Positions 60,434-64,000 of a DNA stretch of 64,000 bases are shown here, piece after piece. Source of the DNA: JBIKWM01 sp044356305. Its GTDB lineage: Bacteria; Bacteroidota; Bacteroidia; UBA10329. A program made the translations under genes and the position numbers. A model generated the notes under the pieces. The model worked only from the letters and a program-made list of their open reading frames with translations, was not told where the DNA came from and did not search any database. Position 1 is the stretch's first letter. Every line of letters starts with the position of its first letter. Location of the stretch: the NCBI GenBank assembly GCA_044356305.1, contig JBIKWM010000001.1, positions 1 to 64,000 on the forward strand, given 5' to 3'.

Positions 60434-62230
60434 TCAGAAGATGGAGACCTTCTGTACATAGGGGCGGTCGTTAAGCACAGCTTTGACAGTGTAAGTCCCC
60501 TTGGCCACATTCCCCAGATCGATGGTTGTCTTGCCTGCGAACTCACCTTTCCTGTTGGCAATTACACGCCCAGTCATGTCCAGCACACGGAGTTCGCCAT
60601 TCTGTACACTACCGTTCACCAGCACATTAAGGTCGGTTCCGTATGAGTAGATGCTCACATTGGCCTCATCATTGTCGTTGGCCTGATTGAGCCTGAAATG
60701 CACTAGGAACCGGTTCTCGTCCTCATCGAGTTCCATGCTGAACTCATAGGACGCATCAGCGGTCAACTCCTGTATCTTCTTAGTTTTGAGATCCTCAATC
60801 CAAACACGGGGTTCGGCAAAGAGATTCTCAAGTCCATTGGCGGTAATGGTGTAAGAACCTGCGTAACCAGGCTTGAGGCCAAGGGGCAAGGTCATCGGAT
60901 GCTCCCTTACATTTAAAGAGTTGATGGAGTACATCTCATTATTCAGCATGGTGTATAAAGTGGGGGCCTCCCCAGTGCTGTAAAGTTTGTTGGCGTCCTT
61001 CATCTCGTCAAAGCCATTGGTCATCTCATCCCACTCCTCACCGAAACGTATCACGGTTATGTCACCATTCCCTTTCTCTCCGATTACCTCGAGTTCAAAA
61101 TAATCCTCAAACTCCATTTTGTGAAAAGTGGGGTCGCCAAGACTACGATGGTTCTGGGTGAGCGTGAAATTGGCCGGGCCTGAAGAGACACGGACAAAGA
61201 ACCCCTGCATGGACGGAATCAACTGTGCCGGCCCTGGGAGTATAGGCTGGTAGGTGCCCTGGTGAGTAGATGGTGTTCCGTTAAAAAAGTGCGCCTGACC
61301 GTTGAAACCAGCCGGAATGTTGTTCCATACCATTGGAGATGGGAACGGGTTGCTAACCAACTGCCAACCCAGTCCGACAGCGTTGGTATTTTGCAGGCTG
61401 TTAAGTGTGACGTTTGTGACTTCTGACGTGTTTGCTACGCCCGATATTTCAAGTGTCTGGTTGCCCGGGTTCTGTTTCCAGAGAGAGTAGCCTCGAGCAT
61501 TCTGCAGATTGCCACCGTTTCGCACGTACCAACCCCACTGCATGCAATTCGTATTGAATGGGCCAGCTTCGCGCCACTCAAAGCACCATCCGTAAGGCGA
61601 GCCGAAGCCGACACTGTCTGAACTACAATTGACAGATGCTATGATCTGAGCATTATTCAACCCGAAAAGATTCATCTCGGAAAGCTCTGTCATAGGTGGG
61701 TTATTGACAGGGGAACCGATGTAATGGAACTTGGCGAATGGAGATAAAAGCCTCTGGATCCTAAGGTTCCCGGTCACTTGCCCATCATACCCCGGATTAC
61801 TGAAATCATCGACCAGACCTGTCCCGCTGGCCGTTGACATGATTACCATGTTTCCGTTCGAATTGATGGTGCCTGAATTGAGACGGAGTACATTCTTTAC
61901 CCTCGTCTCACCGCCTGTTACAGTAGCTACCCCGGCTGTCTTATCAACTTCAAGAGTCTGAAACTCCGACACCCCATTGATGGACTGTGTGGCGCCACCA
62001 TCAATCTTCACAAGGTTGTTGATCTGGGCCACACCGAGGTTCTGGAAATCGCGCTGGATGTGCAGTACACCATCGTTGACGATGGTGCCACCCACATCAT
62101 TAACTGTATTACCGGCTAAATAGACTTCTACGCCCGGCTGGATGTAGACCGTAGTCTTATTGGTGTGCTGTGCCCAAACGGACGTTGCAAACAGAAGCCC
62201 AATGGCAAGACTCAGGTATTTCTTCTCCAT
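60434..62230 (-). CDS. Secreted T9SS protein of unknown function
   Basis: From the ATG at 62230 the protein has 598 residues. It has a signal peptide (ending SVWAQ), a beta-rich N-terminal region (YIQPGVEVYLAGNTVNDVGG, repeated VNDG-like strands) and a central part with W- and N-rich sequence (GWQLVSNPFPSPMVWNNIP) common in Bacteroidota adhesin-like surface proteins. It ends in a T9SS type A domain (LNVLVNGSVQNGELRVLDMTGRVIANRKG ... GTYTVKAVL). An upstream in-frame ATG at 62284 would hide the signal peptide. It should be exported and attached to the surface; the ligand is unknown. Confidence 0.82.
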   Translation of the reverse strand: MEKKYLSLAIGLLFATSVWAQHTNKTTVYIQPGVEVYLAGNTVNDVGGTIVNDGVLHIQRDFQNLGVAQINNLVKIDGGATQSINGVSEFQTLEVDKTAGVATVTGGETRVKNVLRLNSGTINSNGNMVIMSTASGTGLVDDFSNPGYDGQVTGNLRIQRLLSPFAKFHYIGSPVNNPPMTELSEMNLFGLNNAQIIASVNCSSDSVGFGSPYGWCFEWREAGPFNTNCMQWGWYVRNGGNLQNARGYSLWKQNPGNQTLEISGVANTSEVTNVTLNSLQNTNAVGLGWQLVSNPFPSPMVWNNIPAGFNGQAHFFNGTPSTHQGTYQPILPGPAQLIPSMQGFFVRVSSGPANFTLTQNHRSLGDPTFHKMEFEDYFELEVIGEKGNGDITVIRFGEEWDEMTNGFDEMKDANKLYSTGEAPTLYTMLNNEMYSINSLNVREHPMTLPLGLKPGYAGSYTITANGLENLFAEPRVWIEDLKTKKIQELTADASYEFSMELDEDENRFLVHFRLNQANDNDEANVSIYSYGTDLNVLVNGSVQNGELRVLDMTGRVIANRKGEFAGKTTIDLGNVAKGTYTVKAVLNDRPYVQKVSIF

Positions 62231-62349
62231 GATTCCCGATTGATTCATGTTAAATCGATTGACCAAGGTAGGCATTTGACCCATTGATGGTGAACATCGA
62301 TGTGAATTGGCCTTGATGGAATTAAATTCCCGATAAGGAGAAAATTAAA

Positions 62350-63339
62350 TTAATCAAGTCTCTCAAGTATCTGAACCGCGTTGGTAGCAGCACCCTTCCT
62401 GAGGTTATCGGCCACTATCCAAAGGTTGATTGCATTGTCGCAGCTGCCGTCTTTCCTGATTCGGCCCACAAAGACCTCATCCTTTCCATGGGCAGTCATT
62501 GGCATCGGGTAAGTAGATGTAGATGGGTCATCGAGCACGATTACACCGGGAGAATCTTTAAGAATCCGATGTACCGTTTCCACCGCTGGGCAGCGCTCAA
62601 ATTCTATGTTCACGGCCTCAGAATGGCCCCCGATCACCGGTACGCGCACCGTGGTGGCCGTTAGCCGGAGGTCTGGGATGTCCATGATCTTGCGGCTTTC
62701 ATTGACCAGTTTCATCTCCTCCTTGGTGTAACCGTTGTCAGTAAAAACATCGCATTGGGGTATGCAGTTCATGTCAATCCGATGCGGATAGGCGAGGTCG
62801 GTGGTATGGCCCATCCGCTCGTCCATGAGTTGTTGCACGGCCTTAGCTCCGGTACCCGAGACACTCTGATAGGTGGAAACGACCACGCGCTTCAGCCCAT
62901 ACCCTCTGTGAAGGGGCCAGAGTACCATTACAAGCTGAATGGTGGAACAATTTGGATTGGCAATGATCATATCATCGCTGCTGAGCACATGGCCGTTTAC
63001 CTCAGGTACTATCAGCTTTTTCGTGCTGTCCATGCGCCAGGCCGAGCTGTTGTCAATGACCCTACAGCCAACCTCCGCGAATCGGGGAGCCCATTCTAAC
63101 GAGGTGCCACCACCGGCTGAGAAAAGTGCCACATCGGGACGTAATGCCACCGCTTTGGCGGGGGTCACCACTTCGTGCTCCGTTCCATGGAATCGGACTT
63201 TGGTGCCTGCTGAGCGCTCGGAGGCCACTGGGATGAACATAGAGGGCCTGATGGCACGCTCTTCGAGCACCTTTATCATCTCGCGGCCCACAAGCCCGGT
63301 TGCGCCTACAAGGGCCAGCCGCATCCTGTCTGTTCTCAT
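62350..63339 (-). CDS. asd: Aspartate-semialdehyde dehydrogenase
   Basis: The 329-residue enzyme reduces aspartyl phosphate in lysine, threonine and methionine synthesis. The NADP loop GATGLVGREM (12-21) is present. The catalytic cysteine C131 lies in NPNCSTIQLVM, and SVSGTGAKAV and GGHSEAVNIEF follow with the active-site histidine. Its ATG directly abuts the stop of the aldehyde dehydrogenase gene, so both are probably on one transcript. Confidence 0.96.
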   Translation of the reverse strand: MRTDRMRLALVGATGLVGREMIKVLEERAIRPSMFIPVASERSAGTKVRFHGTEHEVVTPAKAVALRPDVALFSAGGGTSLEWAPRFAEVGCRVIDNSSAWRMDSTKKLIVPEVNGHVLSSDDMIIANPNCSTIQLVMVLWPLHRGYGLKRVVVSTYQSVSGTGAKAVQQLMDERMGHTTDLAYPHRIDMNCIPQCDVFTDNGYTKEEMKLVNESRKIMDIPDLRLTATTVRVPVIGGHSEAVNIEFERCPAVETVHRILKDSPGVIVLDDPSTSTYPMPMTAHGKDEVFVGRIRKDGSCDNAINLWIVADNLRKGAATNAVQILERLD

Positions 63340-64000
63340 TTATACATAGAATCTGTTCTTAACTAGTATGCGCGGTTCGAGCATGTCGGCCATGGCATAG
63401 CGCACCCCCTCGCGCCCCAGGCCACTGTCTTTCACACCACCATAAGGCATGTGGTCTACCCTGAAAGTGGGAACATCATTAACAATTACTCCGCCAACCT
63501 CCAGACGGGCAAAGGCAAGGTCCATTTCTGTCAATGAATCGGTGAAGATACCCGCCTGCAGCCCGAAACGCGAGTCGTTCACACTTTCTATGGCATCCTC
63601 AAAATCTGTGTAAGGCTCAATGGCCATAACAGGTCCGAAAATCTCGTCAGCGCATACCTGAGCCAGGCGCGGAACATGAGTGAGGATGGTAGGCAATAAC
63701 ACTCCCTCTTTGACCTCTGCACCACAAACTATCCGCGCTCCTGCTTCGACTGCGTCCTTTATCCAACGGCTCACCCGCGCGGTATTGGCCTCATCGATCA
63801 AAACCGATATCTCCGTCTCCAAGTCAGTCGGGTCACCGATACGCAGGCCTGCTACACCTTTTGACATCGCCTCCACAAAACAATCGTAGTGTACCTGATG
63901 AACAAAAAACCTTTGAGCGTGGATGCACACTTGACCTGAGTACGCGAACGCGCCCATCAGGCAACGCGGAACAGCTCTTTCCAGGTCTGCGCTCTCACTG
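63340..64000 (-). CDS. Aldehyde dehydrogenase, C-terminal part (runs off the window)
   Basis: The frame is open to the end of the window. It reads DLERAVPRCLMGAFAYSGQVC with the catalytic cysteine, then CIHAQRFFVH, EIFGPVMAIEPY, RFGLQAGIFTD, and the C-terminal GGVKDSGLGREGVRYAM. These are the hallmarks of NAD(P)-dependent aldehyde dehydrogenases, probably the non-acylating glyceraldehyde-3-phosphate/succinate-semialdehyde-like group. The NAD-binding half lies beyond 64000. The internal ATG at 63957 is not the real start. Confidence 0.9.
   Translation of the reverse strand, partial: SESADLERAVPRCLMGAFAYSGQVCIHAQRFFVHQVHYDCFVEAMSKGVAGLRIGDPTDLETEISVLIDEANTARVSRWIKDAVEAGARIVCGAEVKEGVLLPTILTHVPRLAQVCADEIFGPVMAIEPYTDFEDAIESVNDSRFGLQAGIFTDSLTEMDLAFARLEVGGVIVNDVPTFRVDHMPYGGVKDSGLGREGVRYAMADMLEPRILVKNRFYV

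Overview
The window is a chromosomal segment of a Bacteroidota bacterium, most likely Flavobacteriales-like and GC-rich. Three proteins end in, or keep a remnant of, the type IX secretion (T9SS) C-terminal sorting domain. The SUF operon, the compact atpBEFHAG cluster and promoters with a TAnnTTTG or TAnnTTCG -7 element also fit that phylum. No rRNA, tRNA, CRISPR array, phage or transposase gene is visible.

Layout. 1-1811: decayed T9SS gene ends and repeats. 1812-8670: metK, an Nfu-type Fe-S protein, a 1158-residue glycine-rich PKD/T9SS surface protein and a nucleoid-associated protein. 8755-10832: purQ, a lipoprotein gene flanked by copies of the purQ 3' end, and a 42-bp repeat array. 10833-16419: an RND efflux operon (adaptor, pump, TolC). 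16551-20538: rhomboid, gmhB, aminotransferase IV, yqgE and a secreted T9SS protein.

20573-35025 is the most unusual part. A giant kinase/ATPase/GAF/adenylate cyclase gene lies 9 bp upstream of a lipoxygenase with every iron ligand present. The lipoxygenase lies 17 bp upstream of a membrane-anchored catalase-related heme protein that resembles coral allene oxide synthase. Upstream follow a 21-bp-period palindromic array, two more TPR-adenylate cyclases, a DUF4395 protein, a Crp/Fnr regulator and a decayed cyclase tail. I read this as a candidate oxylipin and cAMP signalling locus.

35302-42509: SUF operon (iscA-like, sufB, sufC, sufD, sufS, sufE, sufT-like) with a GxxExxY gene inserted between sufB and sufC, then nadD. 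42611-47198: icmF, with its 3' end duplicated around a TonB-TPR gene broken by one in-frame TAG. 47266-49359: a sodium:solute symporter and two small membrane proteins. 49673-54973: ATP synthase genes. 55407-60369: ileS, a DksA-like gene, lspA and small membrane proteins. 60434-64000: a T9SS protein, asd and the C-terminal part of an aldehyde dehydrogenase that runs off the window.

Two patterns recur. First, accessory genes sit between two copies of a core gene's 3' end (purQ, icmF), which suggests that cargo entered by recombination at gene tails. Second, three gene-free stretches hold imperfect arrays with a strict 21-bp period, each of a different sequence.
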